Below are positions 1-7,827 of a DNA stretch of 56,779 nt, one piece after another (positions within the stretch are counted from its first letter, which is position 1; each line of letters starts with the position of its first letter). This stretch comes from Clostridium thermobutyricum (lineage in GTDB: Bacteria; Bacillota; Clostridia; Ch29). The translations under genes and the position numbers were made by a program. Below the pieces are notes generated by a model, which had not been told where the DNA came from, made no database searches, and saw only the letters and a program-made list of their open reading frames with translations. Location: contig JAENYX010000015.1 in the NCBI GenBank assembly GCA_016841565.1, positions 1-56,779 of the forward strand, read 5' to 3'.

Positions 1-54
1 AGCACCTGCCTTACAAGCAGGGGGTCACTGGTTCGAGCCCAGTTGTGCCCACCA
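1..54 (+). tRNA. tRNA-Val (UAC), 5' part cut by window edge
   Basis: The sequence begins inside the D arm. The anticodon stem CCTGC/GCAGG encloses a loop with anticodon TAC (valine). A normal T arm (GTTCGAGCC region) and an encoded CCA follow at 52-54. It is the first of three tRNAs in tandem. The missing 5' part lies outside the window. Confidence 0.9.
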
Positions 55-57
55 TAT

Positions 58-133
58 GCTGGTGTAGCTCAATCGGCAGAGCAGCTGATTTGTAATCAGC
101 AGGTTGCGGGTTCGAGTCCCATCACCAGCTCCA
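58..133 (+). tRNA. tRNA-Thr (UGU)
   Basis: This is a complete cloverleaf. The acceptor GCTGGTG pairs with CACCAGC, the anticodon stem GCTGA/TCAGC frames a loop with anticodon TGT, the T loop is TTCGAGTC, and CCA is encoded. It lies 3 nt after tRNA-Val and 4 nt before tRNA-Tyr, so the three are very likely co-transcribed. Confidence 0.95.
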
Positions 134-137
134 TTAC

Positions 138-222
138 GGAGGGATACCCAAGTGGCCAAAGGGGGCAGACTGTAAATCTGTTGTCAGTGACTTCGATGGT
201 TCAAATCCATCTCCCTCCACCA
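138..222 (+). tRNA. tRNA-Tyr (GUA)
   Basis: This is a class II tRNA with a long variable arm. The acceptor GGAGGGA pairs with TCCCTCC, the anticodon stem GCAGA/TCTGT carries GTA, and the gene ends in encoded CCA. It is the last tRNA before a terminator hairpin. Confidence 0.95.
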
Positions 223-228
223 GAAAAA

Positions 229-260
229 AGCGGTGCAGTTTTCTGCACCGCTATATTTTT
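229..260 (+). terminator. Rho-independent terminator of the tRNA cluster
   Basis: A 10-bp stem, AGCGGTGCAG/CTGCACCGCT with loop TTTT, is followed by TATATTTTT. It starts 7 nt after the CCA of tRNA-Tyr. Confidence 0.9.
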
Positions 261-318
261 ACATATTAATAGAAATATTGTATAATCTTTATGTTATCTT
301 ATATGGGGGTGCAGGACA

Positions 319-801
319 GTGAATGGATTTTTTGCCGGTATGATTGAGCTTATAGGCAGCGAATGGGCTGTGGTCTTGGTATCTATGCTGCCCTATGTAG
401 AATTGAGAGGGGCAATACCAATGGGAATATCCCTGGGGCTGCATCCTATGTATGCATATCTGCTTGCCCTTATGGGAAGTACATTTCCCGCTCCGGTTAT
501 ACTACTGGTATTCAGGCCGTTTTTTAATTTTGTAAAGAGGACAGGCCTGTTTCGCAGCATTACAGAAAAGATAGTGGATAATACTCTGAAAAAGACCCAT
601 GGCATCAAAAAATATTACATACCCGGGCTTTTCATTTTTGTTGCGGTACCATTGCCATCTACCGGAGTATGGACCGGCAGCCTGGCGGCGGCACTGCTGA
701 ATATAAGGCTTAAGCATGCGCTTCCGGCAATATTTCTGGGCAATGCGGTGGCAGGTCTTATTATAACGCTGGTCAGTCATGGAATTATTGCAGCAATGTG
801 A
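319..801 (+). CDS. Small multidrug export family membrane protein (COG2426-like)
   Basis: This is a 160-residue, strongly hydrophobic protein with about four membrane segments (roughly 13-30, 44-65, 100-125 and 135-158). The motif LPYVELRGAIPMGISLG near the N terminus and the later PLPSTGVWTGSLAA are typical of the COG2426 / Sm_multidrug_ex family. The family name implies export, but the substrate is not established, so the transport role is inferred. The start is GTG at 319, preceded by the purine-rich stretch GGGGGTGCAGG. The gene stands alone between the tRNA terminator and the metK promoter, and its stop codon abuts the -35 box of metK. Confidence 0.75.
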   Translation: MNGFFAGMIELIGSEWAVVLVSMLPYVELRGAIPMGISLGLHPMYAYLLALMGSTFPAPVILLVFRPFFNFVKRTGLFRSITEKIVDNTLKKTHGIKKYYIPGLFIFVAVPLPSTGVWTGSLAAALLNIRLKHALPAIFLGNAVAGLIITLVSHGIIAAM

Positions 802-830
802 TTGACATATGGGTAATGCTGTGATAGTAT
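802..830 (+). promoter_or_regulatory. Sigma-A promoter of the metK S-box leader
   Basis: TTGACA (802-807) and TAGTAT (825-830) are separated by 17 nt. They would start transcription about 20 nt before the riboswitch aptamer. Confidence 0.7.
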
Positions 831-855
831 TCTTTATCAGAAAACCGAATATTTG

Positions 856-960
856 CCTTATCAAGAGAGGTGGAGGGACAAGGGCCCTGTGAAACCCGGC
901 AACCGGCGTATATACGCAGCGGTGCCAATTCCCACAGAATTTATATTCTGTAAGATAAGG
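856..960 (+). ncRNA. SAM-I (S-box) riboswitch
   Basis: The aptamer closes with P1 CCTTATC/GATAAGG. It contains the S-box signatures AAGAGAGGTGGAGGGA, GAAACCCGGCAACC and GGTGCCAATTCC in order. The 3' strand of P1 can compete with the terminator hairpin that follows. SAM binding should therefore end transcription before metK, giving feedback on SAM synthetase. Confidence 0.95.
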
Positions 961-969
961 TGGTTTATA

Positions 970-998
970 CCTCCTTGTTTGCAGAGGAGGCTTTTTTA
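970..998 (+). terminator. S-box expression-platform terminator
   Basis: CCTCCT (970-975) pairs with AGGAGG (985-990) and is followed by CTTTTTTATTT. It lies 10 nt after the aptamer, as expected for a transcriptional S-box. An antiterminator could form with the TAAGATAAGG region. Confidence 0.85.
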
Positions 999-1053
999 TT
1001 TTATTACAATAAGGCAATAATATTTAATTAGGGACATTAAGGAGGGTATGTTA

Positions 1054-2244
1054 ATGGCTAAAAAATTATTTACATCCGAATCGGTTACCGAAGGTCATCC
1101 CGACAAGATTTGCGACCAGATTTCGGATGCCGTGCTGGATGCCATTCTTGCGGAGGATCCCTTTGCAAGGGTTGCCTGTGAGACTGCTGTAACCACCGGA
1201 CTTGTTCTTGTAATGGGGGAGATTACCACCCAGTGTTATGTGGATATTCCCAAAATTGTAAGACAGACGGTCGAAGAGATTGGGTATACCAGAGCCAAAT
1301 ACGGCTTTGACTGCGATACATGCGCCGTAGTTACATCCATTGACGAACAGTCGCCCGACATAGCCTTGGGGGTGGATCAGGCGTTTGAAGCAAAGCAGGA
1401 CGGTGCAGACGCCAAGGTGGAGGAGACGGGAGCGGGAGACCAGGGTATGATGTTCGGCTATGCATGCAGTGAAACCGATACGCTTATGCCCCTTCCGATC
1501 TATCTGGCCCATGGCTTGACCAGGAAGCTTGCCGAGGTGAGAAAGTCTGAAATACTGCCTTACTTAAGGCCCGACGGAAAATCCCAGGTGACGGTCGAAT
1601 ACGAAGGGGACAAGCCGGTAAGGGTTGATACTATTGTTATTTCCACGCAGCATCATCCCGAGGTTGAGCAGGAAACCATCCGTCGGGATCTTATAGAGCA
1701 GGTCATAAACAAGGTAGTGCCGGCCGAGCTTTTGGACAAGGATACCAAATACTATATAAACCCGACGGGCAGGTTTGTGGTGGGAGGCCCCCAGGGCGAT
1801 TCCGGGCTTACCGGCAGGAAGATAATAGTGGATACATACGGAGGCTATGCACGCCATGGAGGAGGGGCTTTTTCGGGCAAGGATCCCACAAAGGTTGACC
1901 GCTCGGCTTCCTATGCCGCCAGGTATGTGGCAAAGAACGTTGTTGCTGCCGGGATAGCCGACAGGTGTGAGGTGCAGGTGGCCTACGCGATAGGCGTCGC
2001 CCGGCCGGTGTCGGTGATGGTGGATACCTTCGGGACTTCAAAGATTTCCGAGGATGAAATAATAAAGCTTATAAATGCCAACTTCGACCTCCGTCCGGCG
2101 GCCATAATAAGGGACCTTGATTTGAGGAAATCAATGTATAAGAAAGTGGCGGCTTACGGGCACTTTGGGAGGAAGGACCTCGACCTGCCGTGGGAGAGGT
2201 TGGATAAGGCCGATGCGTTAAGGAAACAAGCCTTCGGGAAATAG
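1054..2244 (+). CDS. metK: S-adenosylmethionine synthetase
   Basis: MetK condenses methionine and ATP into SAM in the cytoplasm. The 396-residue protein has the family length, the N-terminal ATP-binding motif GHPDK (about 14-18), [12 protein letters not shown] (126-137) and a glycine-rich [16 protein letters not shown] segment near 260. Two starts are possible. ATG 1048 lies only 1 nt after the Shine-Dalgarno GGAGGG (1041-1046), while ATG 1054 has 7-nt spacing and gives the conserved [18 protein letters not shown] start, so 1054 is chosen. Expression is controlled by the S-box leader just upstream. A strong hairpin terminates transcription after the stop codon. Confidence 0.98.
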   Translation: MAKKLFTSESVTEGHPDKICDQISDAVLDAILAEDPFARVACETAVTTGLVLVMGEITTQCYVDIPKIVRQTVEEIGYTRAKYGFDCDTCAVVTSIDEQSPDIALGVDQAFEAKQDGADAKVEETGAGDQGMMFGYACSETDTLMPLPIYLAHGLTRKLAEVRKSEILPYLRPDGKSQVTVEYEGDKPVRVDTIVISTQHHPEVEQETIRRDLIEQVINKVVPAELLDKDTKYYINPTGRFVVGGPQGDSGLTGRKIIVDTYGGYARHGGGAFSGKDPTKVDRSASYAARYVAKNVVAAGIADRCEVQVAYAIGVARPVSVMVDTFGTSKISEDEIIKLINANFDLRPAAIIRDLDLRKSMYKKVAAYGHFGRKDLDLPWERLDKADALRKQAFGK

Positions 2245-2253
2245 CACGAAATA

Positions 2254-2290
2254 AAACAACAGGCAGCGTTTAAGGCGCTGTCTGTTGTTT
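2254..2290 (+). terminator. metK terminator
   Basis: AAACAACAGGCAGCG pairs with CGCTGTCTGTTGTTT around the loop TTTAAGG. The U-rich end of the stem itself serves as the tail. It begins 9 nt after the metK stop codon. Confidence 0.8.
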
Positions 2291-2294
2291 AAAG

Positions 2295-2362
2295 TGGACA
2301 AATAGGGACGTACCCGGATTGTCACAAATAGTTGCCAAATAAGGTACGTCCCCAAATGTCCC
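2295..2362. repeat. REP-like GGGAC palindrome
   Basis: GGGACGTACC (2305-2314) is the inverted copy of GGTACGTCCC (2343-2352), and an outer GGACA/TGTCC pair extends the arms. A related GC-rich segment (AGAGAACCGTCCCCTTGC) follows at about 2374-2392. Such GGGAC palindromes resemble REP elements mobilised by REP-associated transposases, but no transposase gene is in this window. The rest of the 2363-2698 gap shows only a short hairpin, TTGTGCC/GGGCACAA near 2556-2575, followed by a T run. Confidence 0.55.
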
Positions 2363-2698
2363 CCGTTGCAAGCAAGAGAACCGTCCCCTTGCTTCCCCCT
2401 AGCATTTCCCAAAAACAAGTAAGTGAAATTCTTTAGAATAACACTTTATGTTCACATCTTTATTGAACTTTTCCCCGAACAGGCTGTACAAAGGGACTGC
2501 CTGACCAACAAACCCAGAAAGTAAATACAAGGAATAGGTTATACAGATAGCGGGATTGTGCCTGCAACGGGCACAAACGGGTATTTTTTTTACTTCTTGG
2601 GCCTCTATAGGGGGAGGAGGCCATGCTATGTCAGCAGCAAGGCTTTTTTACACGCAGCATGTCCCCCGGCTACAATTGCATTGAAAGGAGGTGGGAAT

Positions 2699-2923
2699 AT
2701 GCCGTTACAGGCACAGCCGGTGGATTCCAGATTAAGGCTCAGGTTTGAGGTGGGGGTGGATGGTGACGGAAACCCGAGGTATTCATCCAGGACCTATTCA
2801 GGGGTTAAGACAGAAGCCGAGGACCAGGATGTCTATGACATTGCCATGGCATTTTCAGAACTGCAGATCTATCCATTGGTCTCAATCAACAGAGTAAACG
2901 AGACAGAACTGGTTAACGTGTAA
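2699..2923 (+). CDS. DUF1659 family small protein
   Basis: This 74-residue protein begins MPLQAQPVDSRLRLRFEVG. An upstream in-frame extension exists, but the Shine-Dalgarno GGAGGTG 6 nt before ATG 2699 fixes the start. The pattern of a polar N terminus, GxxGNPRYSSRTYSGVKTEA and a C-terminal NRVNETELVNV matches the DUF1659 family of small Firmicutes proteins, whose function is unknown. It is followed 110 nt later by a DUF2922 protein, a pairing that recurs in Firmicutes. No signal peptide or membrane segment is seen. Confidence 0.75.
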   Translation: MPLQAQPVDSRLRLRFEVGVDGDGNPRYSSRTYSGVKTEAEDQDVYDIAMAFSELQIYPLVSINRVNETELVNV

Positions 2924-3033
2924 GTCCGTTTACAGGCTGCACCGGGGAGAAGGATAGGCAAGGGGCCAAGGCCGGCAAAATTTGCCGTAGGCCCCCGGCC
3001 GCCCGGTGATATGGGAAAAAAGGAGGTGACAGT

Positions 3034-3252
3034 ATGGCCAGGAGACTGGAGATGATCTTTACAAATGCAGCCGGGAGAAGGTCTACCATATCGGTTGACA
3101 ATGCCCGGGACGATATAACCCAGCAGGAGGTGCAGGCTGCCATGGAGGCGGTGGTGGGCCGTGGGATATTCAGTACCAGCGGAGGAGATATAGCCGCAAT
3201 CGACAGTGCAAGGATAGTGGCAACAGAAATAACCGACATCCCCGTAGAGTAA
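3034..3252 (+). CDS. DUF2922 family small protein
   Basis: This 72-residue acidic protein starts MARRLEMIFTNAAGRRSTIS after the Shine-Dalgarno AGGAGGTGAC. The composition and the pattern RLEMxFxNxxGRxxTIxVDNARxDIT are those of the DUF2922 family, function unknown. It is encoded with the DUF1659 protein and followed at once by a terminator, so the two form a small operon. The spacer between them (2924-3033) is GC-rich and carries no further gene. Confidence 0.75.
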   Translation: MARRLEMIFTNAAGRRSTISVDNARDDITQQEVQAAMEAVVGRGIFSTSGGDIAAIDSARIVATEITDIPVE

Positions 3253-3257
3253 GGAAA

Positions 3258-3284
3258 GGGCCGGCTTATGCCGGTCCTTTTGCA
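3258..3284 (+). terminator. Terminator of the DUF1659-DUF2922 pair
   Basis: GGGCCGGC/GCCGGTCC closes the loop TTAT and is followed by TTTTGC. Almost the same terminator sequence recurs at 3543-3567, on the other side of the palindromic repeat. Confidence 0.8.
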
Positions 3285-3579
3285 CAATATATAAATAGGC
3301 TTCATGGAAATCGACTTATGCGGAAAATGCTTTAGAGGAAACTTAGGCCTTGCTTCTTGAAAATCCTAACGCATCCTATAAGGCGTCCATGCCTTAGGAG
3401 CCTGACTTGGCGTCCTGCCAAGTCTACGGATTTTCTTCAAAGCTTCGGCGAGTTTCCTGGCTAAACCATTTAAAGCATGCGCTGCTTTTCCATGAAGCCC
3501 CAGTATCTGAAAGTGGATTATGTTGATTTCTCTTCAGATGGAAATCGGCTTATGCCGGCCTTTTTGCACAATATATAAA
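3262..3579. repeat. 34-bp direct repeats bracketing the palindromic element
   Basis: The stretch from CGGCTTATGCCGG to CAATATATAAA occurs at 3262-3295 and again at 3546-3579 with only one or two differences. Each copy holds the terminator hairpin plus its T-rich tail. Copy A of the palindromic repeat lies between them. Confidence 0.75.
3298..3520. repeat. Structured palindromic repeat, copy A
   Basis: The element is a large imperfect palindrome. The ends GCTTCATGG/CCATGAAGC pair, then ATGCTTTA/TAAAGCAT, GGAAACT/AGTTTCC and GAAAATCC/GGATTTTC. Two central hairpins follow, AAGGC/GCCTT (extended by TCCT/AGGA) and GACTTGGC/GCCAAGTC. A second copy lies at 28731-28950. Differences between copies fall mostly on both partners of a pair. 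It could be a structured RNA or a non-autonomous mobile element; no coding potential is seen. Confidence 0.85.
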
Positions 3580-3630
3580 ACCATGGCTTATAATGTTTTA
3601 GAAATAGGCTTGTGACAGGAGGTTGATGGC

Positions 3631-4206
3631 TTGAGTGATCTTGACAGCGATGCAAAAAAGACCATAGCTGCTGTTGTGCCCTGCTACCACGGCAGTTTGG
3701 GAAACGCTACCGAAATAATGTACCTTGACAACGGGTCGTTATTGGTGCCGCGCACGGTAAAAACGGTGCTCAGGAATACCGCGAGGGAGTTTGCCATTGA
3801 TTTAAAGGCTGCCAGAGAGAAATACCGAAAGCTGTTAAACTGTGGACGGTCTGCTCCAATACCGCTCAATGCCCAAGTACTGCTCATTCCGCTGAAGATG
3901 CGTCAGGTGGTTTCAAAAAACGATTCTTCCAGGGGGTATATCAATTGCTTTGCAATAAAGGACGTAAAGGAGGAGGGGTCAAGCACATGTCACGTAATAC
4001 TCAGGGACGGCAGGACAGTAAAATGCCTGCACAGCATAAAGAACATAAAACAGCATATAAGCAATTGCCACTTTGCACACCAAAGGCTGTCAGGGCCTCC
4101 GGAAACCGACCGTCGTATTGCCCTGGATTATCTTAATTGTCCCGCCACCAAGTCGGACATTGCCATTCTCCTTAAGGAAATAAGGGAAATCAGGGGAAAT
4201 ATGTGA
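3631..4206 (+). CDS. ComK-like competence regulator (putative)
   Basis: This 191-residue protein resembles ComK, the competence transcription factor of Bacillus, in length (about 192) and layout. PIPLNAQVLLIPLKM sits where ComK has KPPI...IFLFP, GYINCFAIKDV corresponds to the GWIS...VKEF strand, and VILRDGRTVKCLHSIKNIKQHISNC corresponds to VTFSNGKT...SYNSFENQ. The match is by pattern only. Translation starts at TTG 3631, 8 nt after AGGAGG; an ATG at 3626 opens only a two-codon frame. recD2 and comFC follow, which fits a link to DNA uptake or recombination. Alternatively it is an unrelated helical regulator. Confidence 0.5.
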   Translation: MSDLDSDAKKTIAAVVPCYHGSLGNATEIMYLDNGSLLVPRTVKTVLRNTAREFAIDLKAAREKYRKLLNCGRSAPIPLNAQVLLIPLKMRQVVSKNDSSRGYINCFAIKDVKEEGSSTCHVILRDGRTVKCLHSIKNIKQHISNCHFAHQRLSGPPETDRRIALDYLNCPATKSDIAILLKEIREIRGNM

Positions 4207-4245
4207 TATAATTTTGTACTAGCAAAGGTGCGGGAGGTTGGGATT

Positions 4246-6465
4246 ATGCTGGAACTGGAGGGTACCGTAAACTCTATTGTATTCAGGAATGAGGAAAACG
4301 GGTATTCCATTGTAAGGTTTGCATGCGAGGGAGACATTATTACCCTGGTGGGATATATGCCCCTTGTACGGGAAGGGGAAGACTTAAAAGTAAAAGGTGA
4401 ATGGGTTTACCATCCGGTTTACGGGGAGCAGGTGCAGGTGTCGGAGTATTCGACCGTTACCCCGTCTACCCTGGAGGGAATTGAAAAATATCTGTCCTCC
4501 GGCCTTATACCCGGAATAGGCCCCAAAACTGCCAGGAAAATTGTAGACGTATTGGGGAAGGATGCCCTGGATATAATACAGTACAATCCCGACAAGCTGA
4601 CCAAGGTGGAGGGGATAGGAGAAAAAAAGGCTCAGAGGATTGCCCAGGCCTTTGAAGAACAGAGAGGCCTTCGCGATGTGCTTATGTTTCTGCAGGCCTA
4701 TGATATAAGTACAGCCTTTGCAATAAAGATATTCAAAAAATACAGGGAAGAGACCATTAAGCTGATAAAGCAAAATCCGTACAGGCTGGTGGATGATATA
4801 GAGGGAATAGGCTTTAAACGGGCAGATAAAATTGCAATGAGTATGGGGATGGAGCATAATTCCCCCGGAAGGGTTTTTGCCGGTACAAAGCATGTGCTTT
4901 CAGAATTTGCCGGTGCAGGGCATGTATTTGTGCCAAAGGTCATGCTGGCCGATCGGGCGGCAGGGCTCCTGGCGGTAGAGCATCAGCAGGTTGAGGATGC
5001 CATAGGCTCCCTTGCCATTGCCGGCCAGGTAAAGCTTGAACAGGGGTCCGACGGACAGGTTGTATATCATATGCCCTTCTACCATGCAGAATCTTCGGTG
5101 GCGGCAAAGCTTGTCCAGCTGTCTCTTATGGACTATGATACCTTTGATATGGATATTGACAGCCAAATAGAAGGTTATGAAAAAAGATACGGTATTGCGC
5201 TGGATGAGGTTCAGAAGGAAGCGGTAGTCCAGTCTATAGACAACGGAATAGTAGTAATAACGGGAGGGCCGGGTACCGGCAAGACCACAACCATTAAAGC
5301 AATAATTGATATATTTGAGGAAAAGGGTCTGGAGGTTACCCTGGCGGCTCCCACAGGCCGGGCGGCAAAGCGTATGGCCCAGGCCTGCGACAGGGAAGCT
5401 TGCACCATTCACAGGCTGCTTGAGTTTTCTTATCAGGAAAACCAGCATGCCTCAAATTTCGGACGGGATGAGGACAACCCCCTGGACTGCCAGGTTCTTA
5501 TAATCGACGAGGTATCCATGGTAGATATCCTGCTCATGCACCATCTGTTAAAGGCGGTCACGCCGGGCACCCGTCTGGTAATGGTAGGGGATGTGGATCA
5601 GCTCCCTTCGGTGGGGCCGGGCAACGTGCTCAGGGATATAATAAGCAGCGGAGTTGTAAAGGTGGTAAGGCTTAAAAAGATTTTCCGTCAGGAGGGAGAG
5701 AGTTCAATAGTGGTCAATGCCCACAGGATTAACGGGGGTCAGTATCCGGTGACCAATTCCAGGGACGGAGACTTTTTCTTTATTGAGAAGACCGACATGC
5801 AGCAGGTGGTGGATACCATCATAGACCTGTGCAAAAACCGTTTACCCCGGTATAACGGGTACAACCCCATGACCGATATACAGGTACTATCCCCCATGAG
5901 AAAGGGTCCCATAGGGGTGGACAACCTCAATATAAGGCTCAGGGAAAGCTTGAATCCCCCAGGCCGGGACAAAGAGGAAAGGAAATCGGGCAGTTTTGTA
6001 TTCCGTGTCGGGGACAGGGTAATGCAGGTTAAGAACAATTATTCCCTCAGATGGGAGGCTCCACTGCAGGACGGATGCCTGACCGAGGGGGAAGGCGTTT
6101 TTAACGGAGACCTTGGCATCATTGAGAGCCTTGACCAGGAGGAGGGACAGCTGACGGTTCTGTTTGATGATGAAAGAAAGGCAGACTACCGGTTTAACCA
6201 GCTTGACGAATTGGAACCGGCCTATGCCGTTACGGTGCATAAGAGTCAGGGGAGCGAATTTCCGGTAATGGTAATGCCGGTATTCTGGGGCCCTCCCATG
6301 CTGATTACCAGAAATTTGCTGTATACCGCCCTGACCAGGGCAAAACAGCTGGCAGTTCTTGTGGGCAGGGAGGAGTACCTGCGCAGGATGGTTGATAACA
6401 ACAGAATTTCCAGAAGATACTCGGCCCTTGACGGCAGGATGAGAGACATACTATCCAGGCTGTAG
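4246..6465 (+). CDS. recD2: ATP-dependent DNA helicase RecD2
   Basis: RecD2 is a 5'-3' superfamily 1B helicase of RecBC-lacking bacteria. The 739-residue protein has an OB-like N-terminal domain (about 1-80), tandem helix-hairpin-helix motifs (SGLIPGIGPKTA near 90 and KVEGIGEKKA near 125), and a helicase core. The core has Walker A GGPGTGKT (340-347), Walker B LIIDEVSMVD (about 420), and the late motifs VTVHKSQGSEFP and YTALTRAKQ. ATG 4246 is chosen because GGAGG lies 8 nt before it. An upstream in-frame GTG (4228) lacks a binding site. The gene follows the ComK-like gene closely and is followed by comFC after 15 nt. Confidence 0.95.
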   Translation: MLELEGTVNSIVFRNEENGYSIVRFACEGDIITLVGYMPLVREGEDLKVKGEWVYHPVYGEQVQVSEYSTVTPSTLEGIEKYLSSGLIPGIGPKTARKIVDVLGKDALDIIQYNPDKLTKVEGIGEKKAQRIAQAFEEQRGLRDVLMFLQAYDISTAFAIKIFKKYREETIKLIKQNPYRLVDDIEGIGFKRADKIAMSMGMEHNSPGRVFAGTKHVLSEFAGAGHVFVPKVMLADRAAGLLAVEHQQVEDAIGSLAIAGQVKLEQGSDGQVVYHMPFYHAESSVAAKLVQLSLMDYDTFDMDIDSQIEGYEKRYGIALDEVQKEAVVQSIDNGIVVITGGPGTGKTTTIKAIIDIFEEKGLEVTLAAPTGRAAKRMAQACDREACTIHRLLEFSYQENQHASNFGRDEDNPLDCQVLIIDEVSMVDILLMHHLLKAVTPGTRLVMVGDVDQLPSVGPGNVLRDIISSGVVKVVRLKKIFRQEGESSIVVNAHRINGGQYPVTNSRDGDFFFIEKTDMQQVVDTIIDLCKNRLPRYNGYNPMTDIQVLSPMRKGPIGVDNLNIRLRESLNPPGRDKEERKSGSFVFRVGDRVMQVKNNYSLRWEAPLQDGCLTEGEGVFNGDLGIIESLDQEEGQLTVLFDDERKADYRFNQLDELEPAYAVTVHKSQGSEFPVMVMPVFWGPPMLITRNLLYTALTRAKQLAVLVGREEYLRRMVDNNRISRRYSALDGRMRDILSRL

Positions 6466-6480
6466 ACGGGGGTGGCATGT

Positions 6481-7215
6481 ATGAATGGACCGTTAATGCA
6501 AGTCTGGGAAGGTTTTCTTGACCTTCTTTATCCCGAGGGTGTAAACTGCTGCCTGTGCGGCGACAGAATCCGGAGGCGGCACACATACGGTATATGCCCC
6601 GACTGTTATGATAGCTTCATTTTTATCAGGGAAAACAGCTGTGAAATGTGCGGAAAGCTGCTTGATTCCGGACGCTTATGCAGCGATTGCCGTAGCTATG
6701 TGCATTATTTCGACAGGGCTTATTCTATGTGTGCATACCATGGTAAAGTCAAGGAATGGATATACTCATATAAGTATGCCGGCAGGTCGTACCTGGCCGG
6801 TCCCTTCGGCAGGATGATGGCCGACAGGATTAAGGAAGTAAGATTGGACAAGTCGGTTGACTGTATAGTACCGGTACCGCTGCACCGTAAGAAGTTAAGA
6901 CAAAGGGGATACAATCAATCGCGTCTGCTGGCGGATGTTATAAGCGGCAGGCTGAAAGGGGAAAAAGCCCGGGATGTTTTAATAAGGGAAAGGAACACTC
7001 CTCCCTTAAGCGGATTGACACGCTTTCAGAGAATGGAGACAATGAGGGGAGCTTTTAAATTGAAAAACAACGGCGTTGTTGATGTTAAGAATGTGCTGCT
7101 TATAGACGATATATATACTACAGGGACCACTGTTAATCAGTGTGCCAAAGTATTGAAAGATAATGGGGCCAACTGTGTGTATGCGTTCACACTGGCTTCC
7201 GGCATGAATATTTAA
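6481..7215 (+). CDS. comFC: ComF family protein (ComFC-like phosphoribosyltransferase fold)
   Basis: This protein of about 244 residues has an N-terminal double zinc ribbon (CCLCG...CPDC, then CEMCG...CSDC within the first 70 residues). A type I phosphoribosyltransferase domain follows, with the PRPP-loop signature VLLIDDIYTTGTT near the C terminus. ComFC proteins act inside the cell during natural transformation, with the helicase ComFA. No comFA is seen here. ATG 6481 is preferred because GGGGGTGG precedes it by about 6 nt; GTG 6472 lies within that binding site. It is probably transcribed with recD2. Confidence 0.85.
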   Translation: MNGPLMQVWEGFLDLLYPEGVNCCLCGDRIRRRHTYGICPDCYDSFIFIRENSCEMCGKLLDSGRLCSDCRSYVHYFDRAYSMCAYHGKVKEWIYSYKYAGRSYLAGPFGRMMADRIKEVRLDKSVDCIVPVPLHRKKLRQRGYNQSRLLADVISGRLKGEKARDVLIRERNTPPLSGLTRFQRMETMRGAFKLKNNGVVDVKNVLLIDDIYTTGTTVNQCAKVLKDNGANCVYAFTLASGMNI

Positions 7216-7352
7216 TGGCCGGCCGGTGTCGGATAACTGATGCATGAGGTAAGGTGATAGCCTATGGGAAGAATCTCCAAAGGCATAGTCTGGATATTTA
7301 TGATCCATGATATGTGATCTAGCACATATTACCCAGATAAGGAGGTTAGGAA

Positions 7353-7760
7353 ATGGGAGATTTGCGCAACTGCAGGAGATGCGGAAAATTATTTGTCTAC
7401 AGCGGCAGTCCGCTGTGCGTAAAATGTACCGAGCAGGACGAGGAGATTTTCGTGAAGGTTAAGGAGTACATAGAAAAGCATCCGAAATGTACCACCATGG
7501 AAGTAGCCGATGCACTTGATGTTCCGATGGAAAAGATACTCCAGTTTTTAAGGGAGGGTAAACTGGAGCTGAGTGGAGAGAACACAAATATGATTCTTGG
7601 CTGCGAGCGATGTGGAAAGTCTATAAATACAGGCAGGTATTGTAAAGATTGTGCGGCTTCCATGGAGAATGAGTTTAAAAAGGGTTTTTATAGCGTGGAG
7701 GCGCAGCGAAGCCGGGATAGGGATAGGATGTATACGGCGCACAGAAGAAAAAAATATTGA
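7353..7760 (+). CDS. yvyF: Flagellar operon protein YvyF
   Basis: This 135-residue protein opens with a zinc-ribbon-like CRRCG...CVKC. A winged-helix-like segment (YIEKHPKCTTMEVADALDVPMEKILQFL) follows, then a second Cys pair set, CERCG...CKDC. This is the TIGR03826 / YvyF architecture, found next to flgM in Firmicutes. Its exact role is not established. The Shine-Dalgarno AAGGAGG precedes ATG 7353. The 137-nt gap before it (7216-7352) holds no recognised element. Confidence 0.85.
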   Translation: MGDLRNCRRCGKLFVYSGSPLCVKCTEQDEEIFVKVKEYIEKHPKCTTMEVADALDVPMEKILQFLREGKLELSGENTNMILGCERCGKSINTGRYCKDCAASMENEFKKGFYSVEAQRSRDRDRMYTAHRRKKY

Positions 7761-7767
7761 ATGGTAT

Positions 7768-7794
7768 TAATCTCGACCTGTATTATGACGATAT
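7768..7794 (+). promoter_or_regulatory. Candidate sigma-28 (SigD) promoter before flgM
   Basis: TAAT-N15-GACGATAT fits the sigma-28 consensus TAAA-N15-GCCGATAA at most positions. It lies 34 nt upstream of flgM, where an anti-sigma-28 gene is commonly self-regulated. Confidence 0.55.
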
Positions 7795-7827
7795 AACATA
7801 TGAAGGAGTAGAAATGGGGGATGAGTT

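Noticed and set aside
43..285. An 80-codon open frame over the start of the window
   Set aside because: It runs through the tRNA genes and their terminator and has no ribosome binding site.
502..1017. A 171-codon frame on the - strand
   Set aside because: It is antisense to the membrane protein gene and the S-box riboswitch. Both explain the sequence, and the frame has no start signal.
7216..7352. A riboswitch before yvyF
   Set aside because: Some short inverted segments exist, but no known aptamer core could be recognised and there is no terminator.
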